From Conidiobolus incongruus B7586 (taxonomy: Eukaryota > Entomophthoromycota > Entomophthoromycetes > Entomophthorales > Conidiobolaceae), in assembly GCA_000697335.1 (NCBI GenBank), contig JNEM01014786.1, forward strand, positions 1 to 61,948: DNA of 61,948 nt. Direction: 5' to 3'. A program made the position numbers and the translations under genes. Positions 38,801 through 51,273 of this stretch are shown here, piece by piece. The first letter of the stretch is position 1, and the number at the start of each line of letters is the position of its first letter. Below the pieces are notes generated by a model. It was not told where the DNA came from. It did no database searches and saw only the letters and a program-made list of their open reading frames with translations.

Positions 38801-40540
38801 AATAGCTGATAATCCATGGATTTACCAATAAAGCTTGATTTAAAATATTAAACAAACTAATGTTGTAAAGAAAACATTGAATAATTTTTGTAAAATTAAA
38901 ACTCAAATTAATTAATTGATCATTGATACAATTAATGTTACAGCCAAGTATTTAGATAATAAAGCCACTTTCATGATGTCATTAGATGTTGTCATCACTT
39001 TAGATTCATTTATGTATTGTAATGTCTTATTAGCCATCCATGATTCTTATCTCAGTACTCATGAACTTTAACCCTTTAGATGATGAGTCATAATCCATGA
39101 ATTACCGTGGATATATAATTTTGGTTAAGAATACTATAATAAAAATAGCTTTTTCCAGCATTAATCCATCAATTACTCAAATCACTAAGTTATCACTTAC
39201 TAATTAATGATCAAGTCAGGAGCCAAGATAATACCAAATCTTTATAACCTTTGGTTAGTAACATTGTGAATATTTGTGATTTATAAGCAATACAGTATAT
39301 AATTTAAATATTCCTACCTCTTGGTATATTCAATAAGTATAATATTTAACTTCTTACCTAATTCTTAATATTGAGTCATAACTCATCATCAATATTTATC
39401 TAATTAAATATAAAATTATTCAATATAAATCTTTTGTACGATATTCTAAAATAATCATTATAAACATATAGTAAATAATATTTAAGTTGATGTTATTCAA
39501 CAGGAGAATAGATAAATAAATCAAAAATAATGACAAAAATTAAATAATATCTATTTATAAATTAGCTTATCCATTATATTATATCAAAAAACTTTTGATT
39601 ATAAAAATAAAAATAAATATAAAATATTGTCCTTGTGTATTAATTAACAATAGTTTTCAATTTTCTAACTAAAACCCAATTATTAAATATCATATATTAA
39701 TATTTATTTTGTTATTAACAAGAATAGGAAAAAAACTTTTATAAGTTTTTATTTAATAGTTTATTATTTTATATACTACCTCTGGTTGGTAATATTAAAT
39801 CAAATATTCATTTTAATGATGCAACCTTTAGAAATATTAGTTGAACAGAAAAATTTGGTAATTAATAATATATTATCAAAATCTTAGATAAGACAAATAT
39901 AATATATTTTTTATATTACTAATAAGAGATTATTATTATAATTATATAATTTTTTCAATTATATGAATTTTTTATCTTGGTTATTTTTAACACAAAAGCA
40001 ATATACTATTTTAAATTTATTTAATATTATTATTGATACCAAATTTCATAAAATAACCATAATGATAATATAGGCTATAAGTTGTTTTTAACTTTGGTTT
40101 AAATATTTTGATTTATAATCTAATTTATAAATTATATTGGTTTAAAAATAATTATTCAATAATACCATTATTTAAAATATATAAAGATAACAGTTCAAAT
40201 TAATATTATAAAATTTAATTATATTAATAAGTATTTATTTACTATCCTATTCAAAAAATTACAAATATATTATTAAAATCTGTAATAAATAACAAATATT
40301 ATTATTATAAGGAAAAATACAAAGATTGAATTATATTTGATTTCCATATTTATAATTATTTTAGCATTATTTGAATTTATAAAACAATATTTTAATAATC
40401 ATGAATAATCCATTTTTTTACAACAGCTAATTTGAAAATCTTATTAATATTAATATAATTAAATATTTGAAAAATTTTTAATTTTGATAAAAATATATTT
40501 TACTAATTATATTCCAAATACCAATCATATTTTATTTCTT
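35866..40540. other. Gene-free AT-rich DNA
   Basis: About 4.7 kb where I find no gene, RNA or matched repeat. An AT run lies at 36917-36935. The stretch 39500-40540 is particularly AT-rich and may be old transposon, but I could not match it to the other families here. Confidence 0.45.
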
Positions 40541-40600
40541 TATGTAAAGAAATTTCAAGCTTTAGACTTTTTCATGATCGCTTGAAATTCTTATATTTCT
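40541..40600. repeat. Inverted repeat (hairpin)
   Basis: AATTTCAAGC (40551-40560) and its perfect complement GCTTGAAATT (40580-40589) with a 19-base loop, and further partial pairing outside (AAAG / CTTT). Function unknown; could be a joined pair of element ends. Confidence 0.6.
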
Positions 40601-42160
40601 TTTGAACTAATTTTTTTATTGATTTTTAAATGTTTTAGCTATATTAACTTTTTAAAATAAAATATATAGTGCTTAATAAATACATATTTAAATTAAAAAT
40701 ATTATTAATCTATCTGGATTGGAAACCTAATCCATTTTAACACTTATAATTATTAGATGGAATTAACTTTTATATCATAAAATTAAATACTACTATCATT
40801 GTCTATAATTACAAATATATTATATTGATATATCTTGTTAAATACTATTAAAATTGACACTTATTTTAATATTTGTTAAATTTCAATATATTTTAATTAA
40901 ATGTTATAATTGAATAATTTTGATTTCTATCAAACTTGAAAAGCTATTGAATATAGAAAATCTTATTCTATTATTTAAATACCTATATCAATAAGAATAT
41001 ATGTACAATATTTAAGTAAAATATGAAACCAGTGATCTTATCAATTTCTAATTTAGAAACTTTTTCTATTAACTTAATTTAGGATAAAATTCAATCAAAA
41101 TTATATTCAAAGAATTTGATTAATATACCAACCAAATTTATAATGCTAATAACTTTTTGATGCATTGATATCAGAATTTTGGTAAAGCTAATGATGTAAA
41201 TGATAGATATATTGCATTTATTGAAATAGCGATGATTAATTTATGCTTTTTATGATAAACTATAAATTCTGGTTATTTTATTCTTTAATGGTATTCTAAT
41301 AAATAAATCAATAAATAAATAATTATCACATATCAATTCAAATTCTAGCCTTAAAATCATATGCTCACAATTAAAAACTTGACTTCATTATTAATCTCAG
41401 CACCTAGATATAATGCAGTGCATATTAATGTGAATTTTGGCAACTTATTAATAATGCCATAATTAAGCTTTAATAAAATTAAGTTGATAATTAGTAATTT
41501 AGATGATCTTAATATTTATACTAGGTAAATATAAAAAAAGTAAAAAATATTAATAAATTGAGTATTTTGGTTATTTTTGAAAAAAGAGTAATATTACGCC
41601 ATATTCATATACAATTACCTTTACAATATTTTCTGATTATAAAATTTGGTTCTAAACAATATAATTTATTTAAATTTTGCTAAAACTAAACCTTAAAAAA
41701 TTTATGCATGATTAATATTAAATTAACAGTTCGCCAAACCTGTTAATTAAAAATTGATACAGATAAATTGACAAGCTTATAACCAACATGCTGATATCTC
41801 CTCATATTTTAACATTGTTATGTTGTATTAAAATAAGAGTATATTTATAATGAGGACCATATCAGAGTTAGAATATATTTGAAAATATAAAATATTCTAA
41901 TTATTTTAATTATTTTTAATTATTTTTAATTAATTTCAAAAATATAATGAAAATCTGAAGATTGCTTGAAAATCGATAAGTGCAATCAATTGATTTCTAA
42001 TTATGATAAAATATAAGGTCATTTGATCTTCAATTCATTTTCTATAATTGACTAATCGGAATGAAAAATTTAATAAATTTCTTTCTTTACAAGGGTTTTG
42101 TACAACTAGTTATGTATATCATCAAATTATGCAGAGGATTTAATAGTAAGCTAGTTATAA
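40601..42160. other. Gene-free AT-rich DNA
   Basis: Nothing recognised until the promoter of the 42221 gene. Confidence 0.45.
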
Positions 42161-42165
42161 TGGAC

Positions 42166-42173
42166 TATAAATA
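42166..42173 (+). promoter_or_regulatory. TATA box of the 42221 protease gene
   Basis: TATAAATA 55 bp before the ATG, followed directly by CACCAAGTATCA, which resembles the ACCAAGTGTATAA element in front of the clade A genes. Confidence 0.65.
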
Positions 42174-42220
42174 CACCAAGTATCATATTCAAGTTATCCA
42201 ATTAACTAATTTTTAATATA

Positions 42221-43393
42221 ATGCAATTCAATTATCTTATTATTACCATTACCTCCATCTTAACTGCTGCTATCCAAGGAGAAGCAATTAAAGACCAGTA
42301 CATTTTCAAATTGAAAAATATCGTTCCTAACCAATTGGACAGTACCATTGATACAGTAAAAAGTCTCATTCCTCCATTGTCTAATAGCATGATTCTTCAC
42401 GTTTATGACTCAGTTTTCTACGGATTTGCTATCAGAACCAAGCCAGAAATCGTTGATATACTCAAGGCACTCCCATTTGTTGATTTCGTCGAACAAGATC
42501 AAGAGGTGAAAGCTATTGCAGAAACCCAAGAAGATGCTGAATGGGGATTAGCAAGAATTTCCCAGCGTGACAAATTGGGTGAAAAACCATATAAATACTC
42601 ATATGACGCAAACCCCGGATTAAATACCACTGTGTATGTGGTTGACACTGGTGTAAATATTAAGCATAATGAATTCGAAGGTCGTGCTTCATGGGGTGCC
42701 ACTTTCGCTGAAAATAGCACTGACGATGATAATAATGGCCACGGAACACATTGCGCCGGCACTATTGCTGGGAAAACTTTTGGAGTTGCCAAGAAAGCCA
42801 ATATTGTTGCTGTCAAAGTGTTAGGTGACGATGGTAGTGGTTCAAATTCTGGAGTTATTGCTGGTATAAATTATGCTGTGAAAGATAAGAGAAGCGCAAA
42901 AGGTAATGTAATTTCAATGAGTTTGGGTGGTCCAAAACTATTTGATAGCAGAGCTATGGACCAAGCTATTAAGAATGCTGTTGATAATGACGTTGTGGTA
43001 GTTGTTGCTGCTGGAAATGACAATTTCGATGCTTGTGCATACTCACCTGCTAGTTCGGAAGATGCTATTACTGTAGGTGCCACGGATATTGGGGATAAAA
43101 AAGCCAGCTTTTCTAACTGGGGTCGTTGTGTCGATATTTTTGCCCCAGGTAAGGATATCAAATCAGCTTGGAAAGGTGGTGAAGAAGAAACTAAGACCAT
43201 ATCAGGAACTTCAATGGCTTGCCCGCATGTTGCCGGATTAGCTGCTTACTATATTGGAAAGGGTACATCTCCTAAAGATGTAAGGAAAACTCTAATTTCC
43301 TCTGCTACCAAAGATAAGATTGATATGGGACTACCTTTATTGCCCGAACTTTTGGGAACCCCAAATCTTTTAGCATATAACAGTGTAAATTAA
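42221..43393 (+). CDS. Secreted subtilisin-like serine protease (S8A), clade B
   Basis: A 390-residue secreted protease. Signal peptide about 1-20 (ends TAAIQG), I9 propeptide about 23-100 ending FVEQDQEVKAIA, catalytic domain from about EWGLARISQ. Triad Asp142 ([10 protein letters not shown]), His174 ([10 protein letters not shown]), Ser331 ([11 protein letters not shown]) with oxyanion Asn266. Compared with clade A it has three more residues before the Ser, an EWGL in place of APWGL, and a different C-terminal tail (ELLGTPNLLAYNSVN). Intact, with good codon composition and TATA box. A heavily decayed close relative lies 3.9 kb downstream in the same orientation (47279), with Tc1 copy E between them. 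Extracellular protein degradation; substrate unknown. Confidence 0.95.
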   Translation: MQFNYLIITITSILTAAIQGEAIKDQYIFKLKNIVPNQLDSTIDTVKSLIPPLSNSMILHVYDSVFYGFAIRTKPEIVDILKALPFVDFVEQDQEVKAIAETQEDAEWGLARISQRDKLGEKPYKYSYDANPGLNTTVYVVDTGVNIKHNEFEGRASWGATFAENSTDDDNNGHGTHCAGTIAGKTFGVAKKANIVAVKVLGDDGSGSNSGVIAGINYAVKDKRSAKGNVISMSLGGPKLFDSRAMDQAIKNAVDNDVVVVVAAGNDNFDACAYSPASSEDAITVGATDIGDKKASFSNWGRCVDIFAPGKDIKSAWKGGEEETKTISGTSMACPHVAGLAAYYIGKGTSPKDVRKTLISSATKDKIDMGLPLLPELLGTPNLLAYNSVN

Positions 43394-43783
43394 TAATTAA
43401 TATTGTCAAAACATTTCAATAAAATATTACTCGCTCTTTTATTATAAATTTATATTGAGTGTATACTATCAAAGTATACTAATTTTATCATAAAATAATC
43501 AAATTATTGTATAGCAATCTACTGCAAAGTTTTTTATTACATTAGATCTTTGCCATAATTTTGACTTTTTCCAAATGAAAATGTCTAGGCTAAAAAAATA
43601 TATTGAAATTACTATATTATCTGAATATTCAAGCTATAAACAAAATTGTAATATGTAAAATTTTTAGGTATAATAAAAAAATCTATTTCAATTTAACTTA
43701 AGAATTTGCAAATTTAATTTATATGTTGAAAATTTCAATAATATTAATAATGTTGAATCAATTTTATAACATCTGTAATAAAA
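43394..43783. other. 3' flank of the clade B protease
   Basis: AT-rich spacer, nothing further recognised. Confidence 0.4.
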
Positions 43784-45073
43784 TATTACTCTGTAATTTA
43801 ATGGGAATTTTTTGTGATTGAAAATAAATAAACATTTTGATATATGATATATAAAAATAAATATATAATATAAATTTAATAGCTTTTTTTATTAATAATA
43901 ACCTTTTGCTATACTTTTAACAAACTCTTAACACTTAAAAAACAGTACTTTTTATTAAAAATTGAAATTTGATATTTTACAAACCAATTAAATTTTTTTA
44001 TAGAAATTTTCTTATAGAAATTTTCTTTCTTATAATTTAGTTTTTTAATTACCTAAAGTAATTATAATAACATAGGTTATAATCTAAAGAATATACTAGA
44101 TATAGTAGTTTTTTCTAGTTATTTTTAATTAAAAAGTTTTTTATAGCTTCAATTTATATATTTTATAATTATCATATAAAATAATAGGTTTTCTTAAATT
44201 ATTTTAAGAACACCATTTAAAAATACAATATAAAGCTTATTATTAATTAATTTCACTTCAGGAATTAAATTAGAGTGGTATATAACATTATAATTTATTA
44301 TTATAATTAATATTTGTTTATTAACAAAATATTTATTTAAAGGGATTTTTAAAGGGAGATGATTTAATTTAATCTAGCATTCTGATTTATGTTTTAGTAA
44401 AAGATTATATATAAAGATTTAAGATTTATCAATTATAATTTTTTACAATAAAAACTTAAATTTATAGTAATATTTTAATAAGTTTTATTTAATAATAATT
44501 ACTCTAATTTTTTTTAAACTTTAGTTAAATTATAAGATATCTATTTTATATTTTAATTTAATAATTTAAGTTTAAGCTTTAATATATATATATATTTAAT
44601 ACTTATAACACTAATATTAATATGTTTAGATAATTCTTTAGCTAAAATAAAAAAATTCTTTTTAATATATTTTTTCACTTTATTAATAATTAAAAGAGTA
44701 ATAGTTGAAGTTAGTTTAAAAAATTTTAACAGCTTTTAAATAGTTTTTTTCTTAATTTTAAAATAATTTACCTAGTAATAAATAGTTAATTTAGATAATA
44801 ATTTATTACCAAAAGCTATTTGTAAAATTTAATTAAATTTAGAGGATTTATGGTTAAGTTTTACTAATACTAAAATAAAAACTTTTAATGATCATTATTT
44901 GGTTTAAGCATAATTAAATTAAACAACCAATATTAAAAAATTAATATATATATATAACTTAATAGTATATAACTTCCTATTGAATTTGTATATATTTATT
45001 TATTTAAAACTAATAATATGTTTGAAAAATCAGAAATTTTTTAATTTCTGATTATTTCAAATTTAAGTTAATA
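43784..45073 (-). mobile_element. Tc1/mariner-like transposon fossil, copy E
   Basis: About 1.29 kb, the only copy of the family pointing left. Its left end TATTACTCTGTAATTTAATG followed by GGAATTTTTTGTGATTG matches the right end of copy C in complement, and the complement of its right end TATTAACTTAAATTTGAAAT matches copy C's left end. DDE-region DNA lies at about 44030-44180. Inactive. It separates the clade B protease from its relic. Confidence 0.78.
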
Positions 45074-45132
45074 TATTTAAAAAATTTTGATTGAAATATT
45101 ATAAATTCAAAATTTTGATATATTTAAGATTA

Positions 45133-45677
45133 TGTTGTATTGTGAAAATGCCCACCCATCTTGATTTGATAGTTAAGTCCATATTACTCCTTATTTATAA
45201 TACCTTTGTTAGTTTATAATCAAAGGATATAATTCACTAAATCAATTATTCAAATTAGCTTATTAATAAATAATTTACTAAATAATATTATGAGTATTTT
45301 TCTAATAACCATCTTTATCAAACTTATTATCATAACAAATATTTTTTATATTTAATAATCAAATTTCATTGATTATATCAAAAAACACTAATAAGATATA
45401 TGATTTTATTATATTAAATATATTTGGATATTAATGAAAAGGATAATATAGCCTCTTATCCGAAGAACTAGTGATATTCTAGAAAACCCACTTTATAAGC
45501 CATAATTTAGTAAGTTTGAAATATTTAAACCATCTGAATTTCCTAAATAAACCCTCTCCTCTATTTCTATTTACTTTACTTTTTCTTTATCTTTTACTTA
45601 TCTTTTTAGCTTTTCTGCCTAATACTTTCTATTTTTTTACAGGATTCTTCCCAATAAGGCAAGTTTAAACCCCAACA
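45133..45677. mobile_element. Possible solo LTR
   Basis: A roughly 545 bp, less AT-rich block with ends TGTTG...CAACA, a perfect 5-base inverted pair common in LTRs, and a long pyrimidine-rich stretch near its right end (about 45550-45640). The five bases on either side do not match as a target duplication, so this remains tentative. No internal retroelement region adjoins it. A fossil if real. Confidence 0.35.
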
Positions 45678-47278
45678 TTAATTACTATATTATAGATAAA
45701 TTATTAATAATTGATATATCAATCTATTTAACTATCAAAATATATGAATATTATCATATGATTAGTTTTTAATAATATTACACTATAATCTTTTGCATTA
45801 TTTTATTACAATATAAGTTAACATTTTCATAAATTTTTATTCAAATGCTATTTTAGACTTTATACAAGTAACAAACTGATTTTAATCTAATTAATTTTAA
45901 CAATATTAGTAACAAATTATATATAATATATTATTATAGTGGTATCAATTGAATTTAATTACAATTAAATGAATGAAGTTGTGATAATTTTGTGAAAAAA
46001 ATCCGATATTCAAGGGATATCCAGTTCATTTATATAAACTAAATAAGCAAAAGTAAGTTCTTGCAATTGGGAAATTTGAAATAATTTGCTACCTAGGTGA
46101 ATTCATATCGTACATATTAATGCGTACAGTATTTACTTCTCAAAACATTGAGAGGAGCGTTGTGATATATTTTATGAAATTAATTTGTATTTCGTCATAC
46201 CAATATGATTTTTACTTAGCGATCATTGTATTTCTGTCTTTATATTATTAAAAATAAAAACCACGACAAGATAATATTATTCATAAAGTTTTGAGTAGTG
46301 GATGAATAATATGCGTAAAACCTTCGCCACATAATATCGACATTATTAATATATAATATCTTATATTGAAATCAGTTTATTAAAAAATCAAACCAATTAG
46401 ATCAAACGTATTCCAATTATAATACTGAAATAATGATATTATTTTTTGAATTAATCAAAATTTTCAGATCAAAATTTAGATAAAACAATTAAATTATCAA
46501 TATTTGAAATATTTGTAATGGTTGAATAAATAATTTTATTAGTAATAATATATTGAATAAGTGTATTTTATATAGATATGGTGATATCTGAAAATTTTAA
46601 ATTGGATTTACTATTTTATAAATAGTTACTACATAATAATAATTTATTAATTCTATGATCTTTTTTGAAGGCAATAAATAATATAAAAATTCGCGAATCC
46701 TAACGAATTTTCCTTAAAATTTATATATTGTGAAGAGTATATCTATAAATGGATTAATGATGAATTTTATCCTTTGAAAACTTTTTCGTAAAACAACAAA
46801 AAATTAGATTTTGTTGAAATTAAAGCTATATAAAATTCATAGTAAGATATATTATTTCTTTTTTAAAATAATTAATCCTATTTACTTAGGATTTGGTTAA
46901 TAGTTATTAATGAATTTTTAATTAATATTTATTCAATCTCGATAATTGAATATTTTGAATTCACTTATTAATGAGTATATAAACTAGATTGTAGATAATT
47001 CTGCATCGTTATGATATATATTTATAATTATATCATTATCCTTCTATGCTAAGAATGATAAGCATAGCAGCATAATGATTTTAATTTTATCAAATTATTT
47101 ACAATATCTAATTGATAAGTAAATTTGAATTATAGCCAAACTTTTTTGAGTAACGAAATTGAAGGTTACAAATGAGATCAATATTAAAAAATTATACGCC
47201 GGATATTCAATTATATCAGTGTGAATATAAATTTATTAATTACTCTTACATAACAATTTATAAATCTATACCGAAATA
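45678..47278. other. Gene-free AT-rich DNA
   Basis: A mildly GC-richer patch at about 46080-46330 has no frame or repeat match. Nothing else recognised. Confidence 0.45.
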
Positions 47279-48417
47279 ATACAATCCTCTTACTTTTTAT
47301 TATTATCTCTATTTTAACTACTACCATTCAAGGTAAAGCGGTTTAAGATCAATCCATATTTAAATTAAAACGTATTCTGCTACAGGAGTTCAAAGGTCGA
47401 ACTGATAAGGTTAAGAGTCTTATTCTTGCTCTGTGAAATGATTAACTCCTTGTTTATGACTCAGTCTTTCCTGAATTTGTTATCAGAGCTTAGGCTTAAA
47501 TTTTCAATTTACAAAAGCCTTCTTATTTATAGATTTTGTCGAACAAAATCAAGTAGTCAAAGTGTGTTTCGAGACTCAGATTAATGATGAACAAGGACTG
47601 GCAATAATCTCTACCCAAGATTAATTGAATAATAAGCCTCGTAAATATTACTATGACCAAAATTACTAATTAAATACGTCTGTTTATGTCTTAAACACTA
47701 GTGTAAATATCAATCATGAGGAATTTGAAGACTTCTTGATGGGGTGTCACACTCGTAGAAATTACTTCTGAAGAAGATGATATGGGCCACAGAACTCGTT
47801 ATGCAGGTACAGTAACAAGTAAAAACTTACAGGTTGCAATGAAGCCCTATATCGTTGTTGTCAAATCATTAACTGACAAGGGCCAGGGTTCCTATTCTAT
47901 CTTGATTCCTGGAAATAGCTATTCTATAGAGCCAAAGATGACTCTCAAATGTGAAGGGATCTCTATGAGTTTAGGTGGTAATAGACGTGTAAGCAAGCCT
48001 ATGATTAAGACACTTAAAGGTGATCTGAAGGATAACGTTTTCATAGTAGCAGCAGCTGAAAATGATAATTTTAGTACTTGCGTTTAGACACCAGCAGCTT
48101 CAGACCATGCTTTTACCGCCGGTGATACTGATATCAATGTTAGAGAGGGTTATTTTTCTTTGGCAACTGTGTCTATTTTTTTGCTCCTGGTCATGAGATC
48201 TAGTTAGCTTGGAAAGTTGGTGATAACTCAACCAAATTTCTTTCAATAAATCCAATGGCTACTCAAAGTATTGCAAGGATGGTTGTCCATTATATTGGAA
48301 AGAATGTATATTCTTAGTCTTAAAAATTTTCTTTTACAGCTAGCAAGGGAAAATTAAACTATCATTAAATTCTATTAAATTTATTTGCCTATAACAATGA
48401 CAAAGCAAATTATATAA
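47279..48417 (+). pseudogene. Heavily decayed clade B subtilase
   Basis: Aligns end to end with the 42221 protease: the signal-peptide region (ILTTTIQG-like, about 47300-47340), propeptide end FVEQNQVVK-like (about 47535-47560), Asp region where DTG has become NTS (about 47690-47710), His region reading HRTRYAG in place of HGTHCAG (about 47790), the SMSLGG block (about 47965) and the Ser region, now about 48250, without a recognisable GTSM. The ATG is ATA and many stops and shifts are scattered along it. A 101-codon open remnant is left at 47782-48087. Surely dead. Confidence 0.85.
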
Positions 48418-48833
48418 TGTTATCAATCAAAATATATTTACCTTTTTATTATTTCTACAACTAATATACAATTAAATAAATCTTAAAATAATCCAATTCC
48501 ACGGTCATTTAATTGATTAAAGCAATTTAACTACAATTATAATTTCCATGTAATGATTACAAAATATAGTTGAATATATTTGCAACTGATATTAGCAATT
48601 ATGTTATATACATCAATCAATTTTCAATGTTCAAATAAACTGGTTCTCTTATTAATTCTCATATATTTTACATTGAAATATACAAAAATAAAAATAAATA
48701 AAATAATTAAAAATATTAAATTTCTTAATACCTTTATACTTATAGAATTTTTCTATATAATTGTTTTGATAGTTTATTTATATTTTAATAAATATTCTTT
48801 CTAAAGTTTTGTTTGATATTTTGTCAATATTGT
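48418..48833. other. Spacer
   Basis: AT-rich; the 74-codon frame at 48580-48804 is a chance hydrophobic product of AT codons. Confidence 0.45.
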
Positions 48834-49702
48834 TATTAGTTTGGAAATTAAGAAATGACAAATTTTTAATTTCTGATCTTTCAAACATAATATAAGTTTT
48901 TGAAAGTTTATTTATATATAAAATATATAAGAAAATAAATATTTTCAAACTATATATATATATATTTAATTTTAATTATTTTGTTATTAAAATATTTTGA
49001 TTTTAAGATTTATAGTTAAATTTAATTATATTTAAACTAATTAATGATTATCAAAAGGCTTTTAATTTTAAATCTTTAAAATTTAACCATAAAACTTATA
49101 AAATTATTTAAGACTTATAAAGAGTTTATAAAGATAGTGTTTTATCTAAAACTATCATATATTACTAGATTTGTGATTTTAAAGCTAAAAGTAATATTAT
49201 TCAAAATTTACCAAAATCTAAAAAACTAAATTCTACTATCACTTTTTTATTTAATAATAGAGTAAAAGAATATATTAATAAATACCTTGTTATTTTAGTT
49301 AAAGAATTATTAAAGCAATTTAATATTAATTATATAAGCATACTATATATAGCTTAGTTTAAACCTAGATAAATTAATAAAAATATATAATACATATTTT
49401 ATAGTTTAATAAATATGTAAAAAAAACTAGAGTAATTATAACTAAACTAAACTAATTAAGGTATAATTAAACATAAAAAATTTAGAGTGAATAATTATAA
49501 TTGATGATTTTTAAATTCTTTTATATAATCTGTTATTTAAAAATAAAATAAAATGTTGGATTAATTTAAATTAATCCTTTTTATATATTTTAATAAATAA
49601 ATGTTTAAATATAAACAAATATTAATTGCTATAATAGATTATAATAATATATGATTTTTTATTTAATATCTCAAGGAAAATCAATTAATAGTAAAATATA
49701 TA

Positions 49703-50194
49703 CACTGACCCACAAAAGTGAGTCATAAAATCAAAAATATATATATTTTAATTAATAACTAAAACAATTGTATATATTAGATTACTTGAAACTATAATAT
49801 ATAATTAAGGTATATTATTTAATAATAAATAAATATATTTAGATATATTTAGTAAACTATTAGCAAACAAGATTAACCCTTCCCAGTGTAAGAAGTTAGT
49901 TGATTCTATGCCCCACAAACTTAAAGAAGTTAGAAAAGCTAAAGGTGGATACACTAGGTTTTAATTTTTTTTTATCACCAAAAACCCACAAATTTATGAC
50001 TCACCTTAGGTAAAATTTAAGGGTTTATATTTTAGCCAATTAATAGCTAAATATCCTCATTTAATGATATATATAACTAATAAATATAATAGATTTTAAT
50101 TATTTAATTTTGGTTTATTTTATTAAATATTAATCAAGTTATTAGTAAAAATATAGGTGTTTTTGATTTTATGACTCACTTTTGTGGGTCAGTG
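49703..50194 (+). mobile_element. Non-autonomous Tc1-type element (MITE) with 35-bp perfect inverted ends
   Basis: 492 bp bounded by 35-bp perfect inverted repeats beginning CACTGACCCACAAAAGTGAG, with TA on both sides (49701-49702 and 50195-50196), the target preferred by all Tc1/mariner elements. It sits inside copy F of the older family; copy A has the same place unoccupied. It encodes no full transposase and would need one supplied by another element. The perfect ends show it is much younger than its host copy. Confidence 0.92.
49866..49964 (+). pseudogene. C-terminal tail of a Tc1 transposase inside the MITE
   Basis: An open stretch ending in TAA reads NKINPSQCKKLVDSMPHKL and then KEVRKAKGGYTRF. 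The pattern C..LV.SMP......V..AKGG.T.(F/Y) is the well-known end of Tc1 transposases. Only this tail remains, so the MITE arose from a Tc1 transposon by internal deletion. The block is still readable codon by codon, in contrast with the old copies around it. Confidence 0.85.
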
Positions 50195-50643
50195 TATTAA
50201 TTTTTCAAATAAAATAATTTCCAAATAGTATTCTTAATATAAATTAAAAATATCTATTATTTTATATAATAATTTTAAAATACATAAAACTAAGACTATA
50301 AAAGATTTTTTATATAAAAAAACTAGAGTGAGTTATCATATCTTATATATTCACCTAATTATAACCTATATAATTATAATTATTTTAAATAATTAAAAAA
50401 TCAGCTAATAAGAAAAAACATTCTTATAAACAAATTAAAATTATTTATAAAATATCAAATTTCAGTCCTTGATAAAAAACTTTTTTTAAGTATTAAAAGC
50501 TTACAAAAAGTATAGAAAAAAGTGATTAATAATAAAAGAGAGTATTAACTTTATATTGTTTATCAAATTTTAAATATTATTTATCAATTTATTTGTTTAA
50601 TTTTAATTTTAAAATTGTGCCATTATTTAATTTCTATCAAATA

Positions 50644-51273
50644 CAAATATAATTGAATTGAAATTTTTCATAAATATAAATAATTACTATAAAAAGTTTA
50701 AAAATTATAAATATATAAATTAATTATAAATAGTGAAAGTTTATAGTTAAATTGTTATTAATTATTTAAATCTTAAATTTATAATAATACAAAATTTTAT
50801 CTATTATTTTACATATAATTAAATAATATAAATTGGTTAAAACACTATTTTATATGATGAATCTCTAATTATTATTCTGATTATCCTTCTAATACTATGT
50901 ATGCATTTTTGTTATAAGTAATATTTTCATGATCAAAAATATTAATTGATTATTGCTAATATTATATTAATAATAACTTTATTATTTAATAAATAATGAA
51001 TATTTACCAATTTTCTTATTTTTAATCAATTAATTATTTTATAAATTATTTAAGATATGAAGTAATCCAGCTCATATGTTACAATTAATATTTAATACTA
51101 GAGAAATACTATAAATATCATATTATTACTCTTATTTTATTTTTTAATATAAATTGTTAATAATGAATATTTGATAGTAAATTGAATACTTGGAATTATA
51201 TCCAACTCATTATTAAATCAGTCTAATCAGATTAATTATCTTCAACTAACATATATTTTATTTAATATGAATT
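50644..51273. other. Spacer
   Basis: AT-rich, nothing recognised. Confidence 0.45.

Larger units (their letters stand above)
48834..50643 (+). mobile_element. Tc1/mariner-like transposon fossil, copy F, carrying a nested MITE
   Basis: About 1.8 kb, or 1.32 kb once the nested 49703-50194 element and its extra TA are set aside. Left end TATTAGTTTGGAAATTAAGA and complement of the right end TATTTGATAGAAATTAAATA form imperfect inverted repeats continuing ATG.CA.AATTTT. The internal order matches copies A-E, with the DDE region after the nested element (about 50330-50460). Transposase frame lost. Confidence 0.78.

Noticed and set aside
48580-48804. 74-codon hydrophobic frame that looks like membrane segments
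   Set aside because: Any frame in such AT-rich DNA gives Ile/Leu/Phe/Tyr-rich text; no conserved feature.
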